A stretch of 50,354 nucleotides of DNA from Bifidobacterium pongonis. GTDB taxonomy: Bacteria; Actinomycetota; Actinomycetes; Actinomycetales; Bifidobacteriaceae. Where the stretch lies: assembly GCF_019331805.1 (NCBI RefSeq), contig NZ_JAHBBE010000020.1, forward strand, positions 1 through 50,354, written 5' to 3'. This document shows, piece after piece, positions 7,556-15,705 of this stretch. The notes beneath the pieces were generated by a model. The model saw only the letters and a list, made by a program, of their open reading frames with translations, made no database searches and had not been told where the DNA came from. The translations under genes were made by a program, and so were the position numbers. Position 1 is the first letter of the stretch; every line of letters starts with the position of its first letter.

Positions 7556-8923
7556 TCAGTGTACGCCGGTTCCGTAGGCCCCACGCACGTACGGCGACGG
7601 GTACGGGGCTTCGGCCTTCGGTACGCCGAGCTTGTACGCGGCGCGCAGCGGCCAGTACGGGTCACGCAGCGCGGCGCGTCCGATCTCCACGGCGTCCGCT
7701 TCACCTTTCTCAAGGATACGCTCCGCTTCCTTGGGCTTGGTGATCAGACCGACAGCGGTGACGGGAACGTCGGCGCGGGAGCGCACCTGCTGTGCGAACG
7801 GCACCTGATATTTCGGTTTGACGGGTACGGAAACGCCGGAGACGATGCCACCGGTGGACACGTCCACCAGGTCGACGTCATGATCCTTGAGCACCTTCGC
7901 CAGCGCCACAGTCTGGTCGAGATCCCAGCCGCCGGCCGCCCAATCGGTGGCGGAAACGCGCACCAGCAGCGGCATGTCGCCGGGGATGACGCTGCGGACC
8001 GCGTCCACCGTCTCCACCAGAAAGCGGATACGACCTTCGAAGTTTCCGCCGTACTCGTCCTCGCGCACGTTGCTCAGCGGGTCGAGGAACTGCGAGATCA
8101 GGTAGCCGTGCGCGGCATGGATTTCGATGGCTTGGAATCCGGCTTCCACGGCACGGCGTGCGGCCGCCGCGAACGCCCAGGTGATGCCGTGGATCTCGTC
8201 CACGCTCAGCGCACGAGGCGTGGCGTACCGCCCGTAGGCGACTTCGCTCGGGGCGACGGTGGGCCATCCGCCGGCCTCTTCGGGCACGGTGTTGGCGATA
8301 TAGCCGAGGCCGAAACATCCGGTGGACCCCTTGCGACCGGCATGGTTGAGCTGGATGGCCGCCGTGGCGCCGGTCTCCTTGATGCCTTCCGCGATCCAAC
8401 GCCAGGAGTCGATCTGGCCGTCCTCCCACAGGCCGACGTCATGCGGCGAGATGCGGCCTTCCGGGCAGACCGCGGTGGCTTCGACGATGACCATGCCGAA
8501 TCCGCCCAATGCGCGGGAAACATAATGCTGGTAGTGGAATTGCGTGGGCTTGCCGTCGCATTCGAACACGGAATAGGTGTCCATCGGGGGCAGCCAGACG
8601 CGGTTGCGGACGGTCAGGCCGCGCAGCGTCATCGGCTCGAAAAGCGCCGGCTTGCCGGCATGCTTGCCGTGATCCTTGGCCTTGTGGTCCTTGGCCTTGC
8701 CGTCCTTGCGATGCTTGTCCTTGTCGCCTTTGCGCTTATCGGGCTTATCGCCCTTGCCGGACTTGCCGGTTTTCCCGGACTTGGCATCCTTGCCGTTCTT
8801 ATCGGTTTTATCGGTTTTGCCGTTCTTGCCGGGTTTTGCCGAAGCGCCCGTCTGCGCCGCGGGATCTTTGCGAACGTCCGTGTTGCCGAATCCCCGAAAA
8901 TCGAAATCCAATTCCTCAGCCAT
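7556..8923 (-). CDS. Old-yellow-enzyme family NADH:flavin oxidoreductase with Lys-rich tail
   Basis: 455 residues. From residue 92 on this is an FMN barrel of the OYE family, YqjM-like branch: LFEPMTLRGLTVRNRVWLPPM at the start of the barrel (FMN contacts), AIQLNHAGRKGS, the HAAHGYLISQFLDPLSNVREDEYGG signature (His pair that binds the substrate) and the C-terminal EIGRAALRDPYW. Such enzymes reduce activated C=C bonds or nitro groups with NAD(P)H. Residues 30-91 are an odd, low-complexity Lys/Gly/Asp segment (repeated GK, DK, KDH), which no usual YqjM has. The ATG at 8923 follows AAGGAGGG by 4 bases. It probably forms an operon with the DHODH-like gene downstream. The substrate is unknown. Confidence 0.88.
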   Translation of the reverse strand: MAEELDFDFRGFGNTDVRKDPAAQTGASAKPGKNGKTDKTDKNGKDAKSGKTGKSGKGDKPDKRKGDKDKHRKDGKAKDHKAKDHGKHAGKPALFEPMTLRGLTVRNRVWLPPMDTYSVFECDGKPTQFHYQHYVSRALGGFGMVIVEATAVCPEGRISPHDVGLWEDGQIDSWRWIAEGIKETGATAAIQLNHAGRKGSTGCFGLGYIANTVPEEAGGWPTVAPSEVAYGRYATPRALSVDEIHGITWAFAAAARRAVEAGFQAIEIHAAHGYLISQFLDPLSNVREDEYGGNFEGRIRFLVETVDAVRSVIPGDMPLLVRVSATDWAAGGWDLDQTVALAKVLKDHDVDLVDVSTGGIVSGVSVPVKPKYQVPFAQQVRSRADVPVTAVGLITKPKEAERILEKGEADAVEIGRAALRDPYWPLRAAYKLGVPKAEAPYPSPYVRGAYGTGVH

Positions 8924-9046
8924 GCGCCCTCCTTGCTGCCGTGCGATGGTCCGCATTCATTGTATCGAACGGCCCCTATACGGGTTTCGCCCGCCATGCG
9001 ATCGTGCATGGCGGGCGAAACCCTTGCCTGTATGCCGGTTCCCGGA

Positions 9047-11386
9047 TCAGTTTCCGGCGTTGGTGTTGTTGTTCGCGGCGTTGTTGTCCGTGGTACCGCC
9101 GTTGTTCGTGGTCGCACCGTTATCGGTGGTTCCATTGTTGGCGGTGCCGTTGTTCGTGGTGCCGTTGTTGGTGGTCGTGCCGTTGTTCGTGGTGGTGCTC
9201 CTGTTGTAGGTCACGCCGCCGCTCGAAATGACGCTCGACCCGGTCTTCGAACCGGTACCCGTCAGGTACTTCGGATCCGCATTGCCGTAATTATTGTCGA
9301 TGGGGATCTTCGCGGTGTCCAGATAGGTCTGCATGAACTTCTTCCATGCGGGCTCGGCGACATACATGCCGTACCACGTGGCATGGGTCTGGCCGTTGAT
9401 CGTCCTGTAATTGAACGACTGCGGGCTTTCCGCGTTACCCACGGCCACGAAGGCCGAAACCTGCGGGACAAAGCCCGCCGTCAGCATGTACGTGTCTTCG
9501 TTGGTACCCGTCTTGGCGAAGGTCTTGCGGTTACCTGACAACTGGGCGTCGGTCGCGTTGCCGCCAGGCGTCGTCACGCCCTGATTGATCGCGTATGCGG
9601 TCGTCTGGGCGATCTGCGGATCGATGGCCTGATGGCAGTTCGCGGACGGCACCTTATAGGACTTGCCGCGCTGGTCGGTCATCTTGGTGATGGCGATCGG
9701 GGTGCATTCCACACCGTTCGCGGCGATGGTGGCGTACACGTTCGCCATGGTCAGCGGCGAGGCCTGCACGGCGCCGATGGTCATAGGAGCCTGGAAGGAG
9801 TTCGAATCGTACACGTCCTCCTTGCCCTGGATGGAGTTGTGGTAGCCCATGGATTTGGCCGCGTCCGCGATGGAGCACAGGCCGATCTGCTGCGCCATGG
9901 CACCTTGGGTGGTGTTGTGGGACATGACCAAACCCTGCAACGGGGTTTCGTTGGCCACCGTGCCGCCACCGGAGTTCTGCACCGACCAGCTGCCGGAGAA
10001 GCCGTACCCGTTGCAGCTGAAGTTGGCGATGTTGTACACCGTGGACGTACGCAGCACCTGATTGATCGGCTTGCCCTTCTGCATCCAGGCGACAAGGTTG
10101 ATCGGCTTCCATGTCGAACCCACCTGGAAGCCCCAGCCGCCGCCATCGGCCTCGTCGACGGCATAGTTCACGGCGGTACGTGTGGAATCGGTTTTGGCCA
10201 GATCGGTGGCGTCGTAGGTTCGGTTCAGACCGAAGGCGAGCACTTCGCCGGTCCCCGGTCTGACCGCGGCGATCGCGACTTCGAAACCGGAGGGATCATC
10301 CGGCGGGATGGTTTCGCGTGCGGCGCTCATGGCCGCCGCATTCGCATGCACGTCCATCGTGGTGACGATGGTCAGACCGCCCTCCCTCAGCAGCTTGTTG
10401 CGTTCCGCCTCGGTTTCGCCGAACTCCTTGTTCTTCAGGATCTGGCGGGTCACGTAGTCGCAGAAGAACGCGGCGTCGCCGGCCACCTGACAGCCGGAGT
10501 CGACGTTCTGGATGTCGAGCATGTCCTTGAGCGGGATGCTCTGGGCGTCATCATGCTGCTTCTGGGAGATGTAGCCTTCCTGCAACATCAGGTCGAGCAC
10601 GATGTCGCGCTGCTTCTGCGCCTCCTTCAGGTTGCCTTCCTCGGAGGGATCGTATCTTGCCGGGTTCTTCGTGATGGCGGCGATGGTGGCGGCCTGGCCG
10701 ATGTTCAGTTTCGCCGCGGTGGTGTTGAAGTAGCGTTTCGCGGCGCTTTCCACGCCGTACAGGTTGTGGTTTCCGAACTGGGCGATGTTCAGATAGCCCT
10801 GCAGGATCTCGTACTTGGTGTACTTCTTTTCCATCTGCACTGCGATGAGCATCTCGCGCACCTTACGCGCGATGGTCTGTTCGGAGGCGTGGTACTGGGC
10901 GATGGAGTCGCCGCTTTCCCTCGCCTGCATGGACAGCACGTTCTTCACATACTGCTGGGTCAGCGACGAACCGCCCTGCATACTGCCCTTCTTCACGAAG
11001 GTCTGGACGAAGGCGCGCATCACGCCTTGGACGTCGACGCCGTGATGTTGGAAGAAACGACGATCCTCACGCGCGACCACGGCTTGGCGCATCGGCTTGG
11101 AGATCTTCTTCAGCGGGACGACGGTACGGTTATCTGCATAGAATTCGGCTATTTTCGTCTTGCCGTCCGAAGCGTACATCACGGACTTCTGGGGCAACGA
11201 CGTCACATCAAAATCAACGCCTTCGACTTTCAGGGAAGGCACCACGGCTTTGGCGGTCTCATTCGCAAGGAATACGCCCGGCGCGAACAACGCGGCCACG
11301 AGCACGCCGCCGCCCACGCACAGCATGACGTAGGTCAACAGCAATGAGAGCACGCGACGAAGTGTCAGGGAGTTCTTTTTCGGCAT
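9047..11386 (-). CDS. Class A penicillin-binding protein (bifunctional peptidoglycan synthase)
   Basis: 779 residues. There is a short cytoplasmic start, one signal anchor (residues 12-38), then a GT51 glycosyltransferase with EDRRFFQHHGVD (107-118, catalytic Glu107) and GGSSLTQQYVKN, and a transpeptidase domain with STWK (Ser424-Lys427), SHN (489-491) and KTG (625-627). All catalytic motifs are present, so it should polymerise and cross-link peptidoglycan at the outer face of the membrane. Residues 731-779 are a tail of Asn, Thr and Gly repeats (NNGTT-like). The start is uncertain: ATG 11395 directly abuts TATAGT, while ATG 11386 nine bases on fits a leaderless mRNA from that hexamer; no Shine-Dalgarno is seen. 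Confidence 0.93.
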   Translation of the reverse strand: MPKKNSLTLRRVLSLLLTYVMLCVGGGVLVAALFAPGVFLANETAKAVVPSLKVEGVDFDVTSLPQKSVMYASDGKTKIAEFYADNRTVVPLKKISKPMRQAVVAREDRRFFQHHGVDVQGVMRAFVQTFVKKGSMQGGSSLTQQYVKNVLSMQARESGDSIAQYHASEQTIARKVREMLIAVQMEKKYTKYEILQGYLNIAQFGNHNLYGVESAAKRYFNTTAAKLNIGQAATIAAITKNPARYDPSEEGNLKEAQKQRDIVLDLMLQEGYISQKQHDDAQSIPLKDMLDIQNVDSGCQVAGDAAFFCDYVTRQILKNKEFGETEAERNKLLREGGLTIVTTMDVHANAAAMSAARETIPPDDPSGFEVAIAAVRPGTGEVLAFGLNRTYDATDLAKTDSTRTAVNYAVDEADGGGWGFQVGSTWKPINLVAWMQKGKPINQVLRTSTVYNIANFSCNGYGFSGSWSVQNSGGGTVANETPLQGLVMSHNTTQGAMAQQIGLCSIADAAKSMGYHNSIQGKEDVYDSNSFQAPMTIGAVQASPLTMANVYATIAANGVECTPIAITKMTDQRGKSYKVPSANCHQAIDPQIAQTTAYAINQGVTTPGGNATDAQLSGNRKTFAKTGTNEDTYMLTAGFVPQVSAFVAVGNAESPQSFNYRTINGQTHATWYGMYVAEPAWKKFMQTYLDTAKIPIDNNYGNADPKYLTGTGSKTGSSVISSGGVTYNRSTTTNNGTTTNNGTTNNGTANNGTTDNGATTNNGGTTDNNAANNNTNAGN

Positions 11387-11552
11387 GGTGCCCATACTAT
11401 AGGGGCGACTGTACCGCTCCCACGGCCGCGAGCTCAAATGCGGAACGCTTGCGCGGAATGTGCACGCAACTTACATATTTGCGTCATAATGCCGGTATTC
11501 CAACGTTCAGCGTTCATCCAGCCGACGCGCAACCCGCGTCCAGATGGGGGGG

Positions 11553-11572
11553 CGTGAACGGTGCTGTTCACG
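11553..11572. repeat. Inverted repeat CGTGAAC-N6-GTTCACG
   Basis: A perfect 7-bp inverted repeat with a 6-base spacer in the 260-bp gap between the CRP/FNR gene and the PBP gene. It could be a protein site or a small hairpin after the CRP/FNR gene. The spacing does not fit the CRP consensus. Confidence 0.4.
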
Positions 11573-11646
11573 TTCCGACATCGCAAACGTTTGTCTTCGG
11601 CAATGCCATCGTCCGCTTGCGCGGAACATTCGTTTTTTCATCTTCG

Positions 11647-12363
11647 CTATCTTCGCGAGCGCCGAATCAGCATGCCCGGCTGGTAGATGATGATGGAACG
11701 TCCGTCACGCGCGATCCAGCCGCGGTTCGCGAAATCCATCAGCGCCTTGTTCACGGTTTCGCGGCTCGAACCGACCAGCTGCGCCATTTCCTCCTGGGTC
11801 AGGTCGTGCGGCACTTTCAGACCGGCTTCGACCGGTTCGCCGAAGCGGGAGGCGAGGTTGATCAAGGTTTTCGCCAGACGTGCGGGAACGTCCTTGAATA
11901 CCAGGTCGGAGATGCGTTCGTTGTTGTCGCGCATTCTTCCCGCCAGTACCTGCAGCATGTCCACCGCGACCTTGGGGTGTTCGTCGAGCCAATGGAACAG
12001 CACTTCGCGTTCCAGCCAGACCACGTTCGTGCCGTCATGCATCGCCAGTGCGGAAGCGGTTCTGGGCCCGCCTTTCGGGTCGAACACGGGGATTTCGCCG
12101 AGCATCTCCCCCGGCGCGTGGATGGACAGCAGCTGCACGCGGTGGTCGGACGATTCGCGGATCAGCTTGACCCTTCCCGATTCCAGGAAATACATGCGGT
12201 GGTCGGTCGCGCCCTGTTGGAAGATGACGTCGCCCTTGTCGTATGTTCCCCTGTTGAGATGCTCGATCAGCCCTTTGGCCTGTTCCGGCGACACCTGCTC
12301 GAATAGGGCGGTGTGGAACAGGATGTTCTCCTGCTCCGGCATCGCGTTCGGCTTGTCCGACAC
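11647..12363 (-). CDS. CRP/FNR family transcriptional regulator (GlxR-like)
   Basis: 238 residues: a cyclic-nucleotide-binding jelly roll (residues about 10-125, with GEMLGEIPVFD in the phosphate-binding position and RTASA before the C-helix), a dimerisation helix and a winged helix with the recognition sequence SSRETVNKALMDF near 190-205. This is the architecture of actinobacterial GlxR/CRP regulators. The start is a GTG at 12363 preceded by GGAAGGGG; an ATG ten codons in is less well placed. A global role in carbon control is typical for the family, but the ligand cannot be told from sequence. Confidence 0.92.
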   Translation of the reverse strand: MSDKPNAMPEQENILFHTALFEQVSPEQAKGLIEHLNRGTYDKGDVIFQQGATDHRMYFLESGRVKLIRESSDHRVQLLSIHAPGEMLGEIPVFDPKGGPRTASALAMHDGTNVVWLEREVLFHWLDEHPKVAVDMLQVLAGRMRDNNERISDLVFKDVPARLAKTLINLASRFGEPVEAGLKVPHDLTQEEMAQLVGSSRETVNKALMDFANRGWIARDGRSIIIYQPGMLIRRSRR

Positions 12364-12492
12364 CTTGCACCCCTTCCTTGAACCGCCCTTGGTCGGTCGG
12401 TTTCGCAACCATCCGTCATATTCTAACGCGCTTCCTGCAATATCTCCGCGCTGAGGGTGCCCCCGTGCGCGTAGTGCCGCGGGCCGCCGCGC

Positions 12493-13680
12493 TCACCGCG
12501 TGTATGCCAGCAGCGAACGCATGAGATAATCGACGAGTTCGTCGCGCCCCATTCCCGTCTGCCGTTTCAGCGGGTCGACGCGTTTCACCGCCGACCGCAC
12601 CGCCTTGTCGCGCATTTTCTCCTGGGAGACGTTGAGCACGCGGCCCATTTTCTCGGCGTCGATGTCGTAGGCGAGGGTCACGTGGTGGAGAATCGAACCG
12701 TGTGCCTTGGCATCGGCGTTTCCATGCGGGGCGGGGAACCTGCGTTGCGCGGCGCCACCGATTTTGCCGTATTGCGAGGCGATGTCGTTCAATCCGGAGA
12801 AACGTACGTCGAGTCCCAATCCCCGCAGCGCGTCGATGAGCCACGCGTCGCAGAGGCGGTATGAATGCGCGATGTCGATGCCTGCGGCGAAATCCGTGGG
12901 CGCGTACAGCGAATAGGTGATGGTGTTGCCGGGTTCGATGAACATGGCGCCGCCGCCCGTCGAACGGCGTACGATGCGCAGCCCCTCCTCTTGCGCCACG
13001 TCCTCATGCACTTCGTCGCGCATCGACTGGAATCTGCCGATCACCACGCAGGGTGCCGACCACTGCCAGAATCGCATGGTCGGTTTGCGCAGTCCTTCGG
13101 CCACTTCGCGCGCCCATCGCACGTCGGTGTCCATCTGTTCCTGCGGGTCGCGCGGCGTATCGAGCACCACGTCGGGGGCGAGCCGTAGCCAACGTTCATG
13201 CCATTGCGCATCCCGCTCCCCCGTGTTTTCCGTTCCCGCACCGGCGAGCATGTTGGGCTTGCGTCCGCTCTCAAACACGGCCTGTGGCGTTCCCGCATCG
13301 CCATGTACGAACGCCCGCATGAACGCGGTGGCTATGGCATGGGCATCGGCTCCCAGCAACCGTACGTCCGGATGGTCTTCCAACACATCGCGTATTACAT
13401 GTTCCACGCGATGTTCCACATGCGTTTCCGTTCCGGAAGTCCTCGCTTCCGCGCCGCCGCTCGCGTCGGAATCGTCAGAATCGCCAAGAATCGCCGGAAT
13501 ACAACACTCCATGGTCCGTTCGATCTGGTTCAGGACCGTCCGAATCTCCATATCATTGCCGTCGATGAAGAAATCGCCGTCCAGGCGGCAACGCCATGAA
13601 CCACCGTCGCCACGCACCATGGAAACCCCGGCGAGTTTGCCGCCGGGGGTTTTGCATTCGCCTCGCATAACGTTCGACAT
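12493..13680 (-). CDS. Lipoate-protein ligase A family protein, accessory domain at the N-terminus
   Basis: 395 residues. The catalytic part (about 155-350) has the biotin/lipoate ligase signatures RRSTGGGAMF, then FSGLNDIA, KIGGAAQRR and HGSILHH, the lipoyl-AMP site and the Lys expected to contact the ligand. The first 70 residues (KTPGGKLAGV, then GDFFIDG) resemble the accessory domain that in E. coli LplA sits at the C-terminus. Between them is an Asp/Ser/Thr-rich linker. The only likely acceptor in this window is GcvH at 19.6 kb. The ATG at 13680 is chosen; a TTG at 13704 overlapping the stop of the TM2 gene is possible. It is the second gene of a unit with the TM2 protein. Confidence 0.85.
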   Translation of the reverse strand: MSNVMRGECKTPGGKLAGVSMVRGDGGSWRCRLDGDFFIDGNDMEIRTVLNQIERTMECCIPAILGDSDDSDASGGAEARTSGTETHVEHRVEHVIRDVLEDHPDVRLLGADAHAIATAFMRAFVHGDAGTPQAVFESGRKPNMLAGAGTENTGERDAQWHERWLRLAPDVVLDTPRDPQEQMDTDVRWAREVAEGLRKPTMRFWQWSAPCVVIGRFQSMRDEVHEDVAQEEGLRIVRRSTGGGAMFIEPGNTITYSLYAPTDFAAGIDIAHSYRLCDAWLIDALRGLGLDVRFSGLNDIASQYGKIGGAAQRRFPAPHGNADAKAHGSILHHVTLAYDIDAEKMGRVLNVSQEKMRDKAVRSAVKRVDPLKRQTGMGRDELVDYLMRSLLAYTR

Positions 13681-13700
13681 GCCGCCGTCCGCCTGCGCCG

Positions 13701-14372
13701 TCAATCCCTGAGCTCGATGCCGTTGCCGTCCCTATGCCAGCTGCTTCCATAGGTGGAACACAGGATGAGAATGCCTTCGATCAGGCCCCAGATCCCCGCG
13801 ATGGCGGGGCCGATGAGCACAATCCAACCGAGCAGGGTCAACAGCAGCTGGGCCACGGCTTTGCCGGTATTACCGAGGTAGAAGTTGTGCACGCCGAGCG
13901 AGCCGAGGAAGATGCCCAGCAGCCCGGCCGCGAGCTTGGACTTCTGCCCGGGCGCGTACACGCTCTGAGGAGCGGGCTGCGGGTTCGGCATCTGGCGGTA
14001 CGCGTACTGGTCGTATGTCTGCTGACCATAGCCCGCCTGGTTCGGCTGCTGGTACGGCTGCTGGTATTGCGCGTACTGTGGCTGGCCGTAGGTGTTCTGC
14101 TGCCATCCGTACGGCTGCGCCTGAGGCTGCTGTGGTTGAGGTTGCTGTGGTTGTTGGGGCTGTCTGTAAGCGGTCTGCTGACCGTAGGGCTGACTGTACT
14201 GCTGACCGTACTGCTGACCTTGCGGATTCTGGGGATTCTGGGGATTCTGCGTGTACGGATTCTGCGTGTACGGATTCTGCTGATACTGCTGGCTGCCGGA
14301 CTGGAACGGCTCGCCGTTGCCGCCGTTGAAGAACTGATTGTCGGGGTTACCCGGATCGTTGAAATCACTCAT
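13701..14372 (-). CDS. TM2 domain protein with a Gln/Asn/Tyr-rich tail
   Basis: 223 residues. Residues 1-140 are low complexity, dominated by Gln, Pro, Asn and Tyr, with tandem NPYTQ and NPQ units. Residues 145-215 are a TM2 domain: KSKLAAGLLGIFLGSLGVHNFYLG, then two transmembrane helices and a short tail. TM2 proteins are membrane proteins of unknown function. The long Q/N-rich part probably faces the cytoplasm and looks prion-like. The ATG has no Shine-Dalgarno, but TATAGT lies six bases before it, the sign of a leaderless start. The DNA repeats (a 15-bp unit repeated near 14242-14280) make length variation likely. Confidence 0.88.
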   Translation of the reverse strand: MSDFNDPGNPDNQFFNGGNGEPFQSGSQQYQQNPYTQNPYTQNPQNPQNPQGQQYGQQYSQPYGQQTAYRQPQQPQQPQPQQPQAQPYGWQQNTYGQPQYAQYQQPYQQPNQAGYGQQTYDQYAYRQMPNPQPAPQSVYAPGQKSKLAAGLLGIFLGSLGVHNFYLGNTGKAVAQLLLTLLGWIVLIGPAIAGIWGLIEGILILCSTYGSSWHRDGNGIELRD

Positions 14373-14510
14373 GCACCGACTATAACATCAGTCGCTCGCC
14401 GCCCTATGCCGTCTATCACATCGCGTAATCCGCCATTTCGCTCGGCTCTCACGCACCAATCGTCCTGCCTGCGCCATCCGCACCATCCACGCCGCGGTCC
14501 ACGGTATACG

Positions 14511-14552
14511 AAGACCCGCCCCATTCCGCCATATGCGGAATCGAAGCGGGCC
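14511..14552 (-). terminator. Terminator downstream of leuB
   Basis: Two nested stems: GACCCGC/GCGGGCC outside and ATTCCGC/GCGGAAT (14523-14529 and 14535-14541) inside. It starts 31 bases beyond the leuB stop codon on the minus strand and separates leuB from the TM2 gene. No long T run follows. Confidence 0.6.
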
Positions 14553-14582
14553 TTAAACGTCACGCCACGTATGCGTCACATG

Positions 14583-15629
14583 TCACATGCGTGCGAGAAT
14601 GTCGCGACCCACCTCATCGGTGGAACGCGTGGTCGAACCGAGTTCCTCGATATCGGCTTCCACCGCGGCGTGAATCTTCGCGGCGGCCTCATCGAAGCCG
14701 AGGTGCTCGAGCAGCATGGCTGCGGACAGGATGGCCGCGGTCGGGTTGGCCTTGTTCTGGCCGGCGATATCCGGCGCGGAACCGTGGATCGGCTCGAACA
14801 TGGACGGGTATTCGTCGGAGGCGTTGATGCAGCCGGATGCGGAGTATCCGACGCCGCCGACCACCGCACCGGCCTCATCGGTAAGGATGTCGCCGAAGAG
14901 GTTGTCGGTCAGGATCACGTCGAAGCGAGACGGGTTGGACACCAGGAAGATGGTGGTCGCGTCGATGTGCAGGTAGTCGTGCGTGACCTCGGGGTACTCC
15001 TCGGCCACCTTGTCGACGATGCGCTGCCACATGTCGCCCGCGTTGACCAGCACGTTCTTCTTGTGCACCAGGGTGACGTGCTTCCTGCGCTTCATGGCGA
15101 GCTGGAAAGCGTAACGCACCACACGCTCGACACCGTAGGCGGTGTTGATGGAGACCTCGGTGGCCACCTCGTTCGGGGTGTTGCGACGGACCGCGCCGCC
15201 GGCACCGCAGTACAAACCTTCGGTGCCTTCACGCACGACCACGAAGTCGATGTCGCCCGGGTTGGCGAGCGGCGAGGTGACGCCCTTGTACAGCTTGGAC
15301 GGACGCAGGTTGACGTACTGGTCCAGATCGAAACGCAGCTTGAGCAGCAGGCCGCGTTCCAGGATGCCGGCCTTGATGCGTGGATCACCGACGGCACCCA
15401 GCAGGATGGCGTCGGTCTTCTTGATGCGCTCCTCCTCATCCTCGGGCAGGATCGCACCGTCGCGCAGGTAACGCTCGGCACCGAGATCGAACTTCTCGTA
15501 CTCGAATTCGGCCACGCCTTCGGCGGCCTTCTCCAGAGCCTTCTGGGCCCACGGAGTCACTTCCTTGCCAATGCCATCGCCGGGAATGACGGCGATCTTG
15601 TACTTCTTCGATGTGGTGTTTTCACTCAT
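14583..15629 (-). CDS. leuB: 3-isopropylmalate dehydrogenase
   Basis: 348 residues, the usual length. It oxidatively decarboxylates 3-isopropylmalate with NAD in leucine synthesis, in the cytoplasm. Seen in the sequence: IAVIPGDGIGKEV at the N-terminus, LLLKLRFDLDQYVNLRP with the substrate-binding arginines, REGTEGLYCG, the metal-binding segment DNLFGDILTDEAGAVVGG and the NAD-binding EPIHGSAPDIAGQNKANP. The start at 15629 has no Shine-Dalgarno; TGTAAC lies nine bases upstream. An in-frame ATG six codons earlier is the alternative. No other leu genes are beside it, so the pathway is scattered. Confidence 0.95.
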   Translation of the reverse strand: MSENTTSKKYKIAVIPGDGIGKEVTPWAQKALEKAAEGVAEFEYEKFDLGAERYLRDGAILPEDEEERIKKTDAILLGAVGDPRIKAGILERGLLLKLRFDLDQYVNLRPSKLYKGVTSPLANPGDIDFVVVREGTEGLYCGAGGAVRRNTPNEVATEVSINTAYGVERVVRYAFQLAMKRRKHVTLVHKKNVLVNAGDMWQRIVDKVAEEYPEVTHDYLHIDATTIFLVSNPSRFDVILTDNLFGDILTDEAGAVVGGVGYSASGCINASDEYPSMFEPIHGSAPDIAGQNKANPTAAILSAAMLLEHLGFDEAAAKIHAAVEADIEELGSTTRSTDEVGRDILARM

Positions 15630-15705
15630 GCCTGAGACGTTACACATCCCGTTGCCGCCGCTCACGAAGCCGTTCAATTCGTGGACATGCACGGATATGC
15701 CGCGA

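Noticed and set aside
6275..9538. 1087-residue plus-strand open frame
   Set aside because: It spans the antisense of three well-recognised genes (DHODH-like, OYE and PBP) and has no recognisable domain.
11553..11572. LexA or CRP operator
   Set aside because: GAAC-N6-GTTC does not fit the N4 spacing of actinobacterial LexA boxes and GTGA/TCAC are too far apart for a CRP site.
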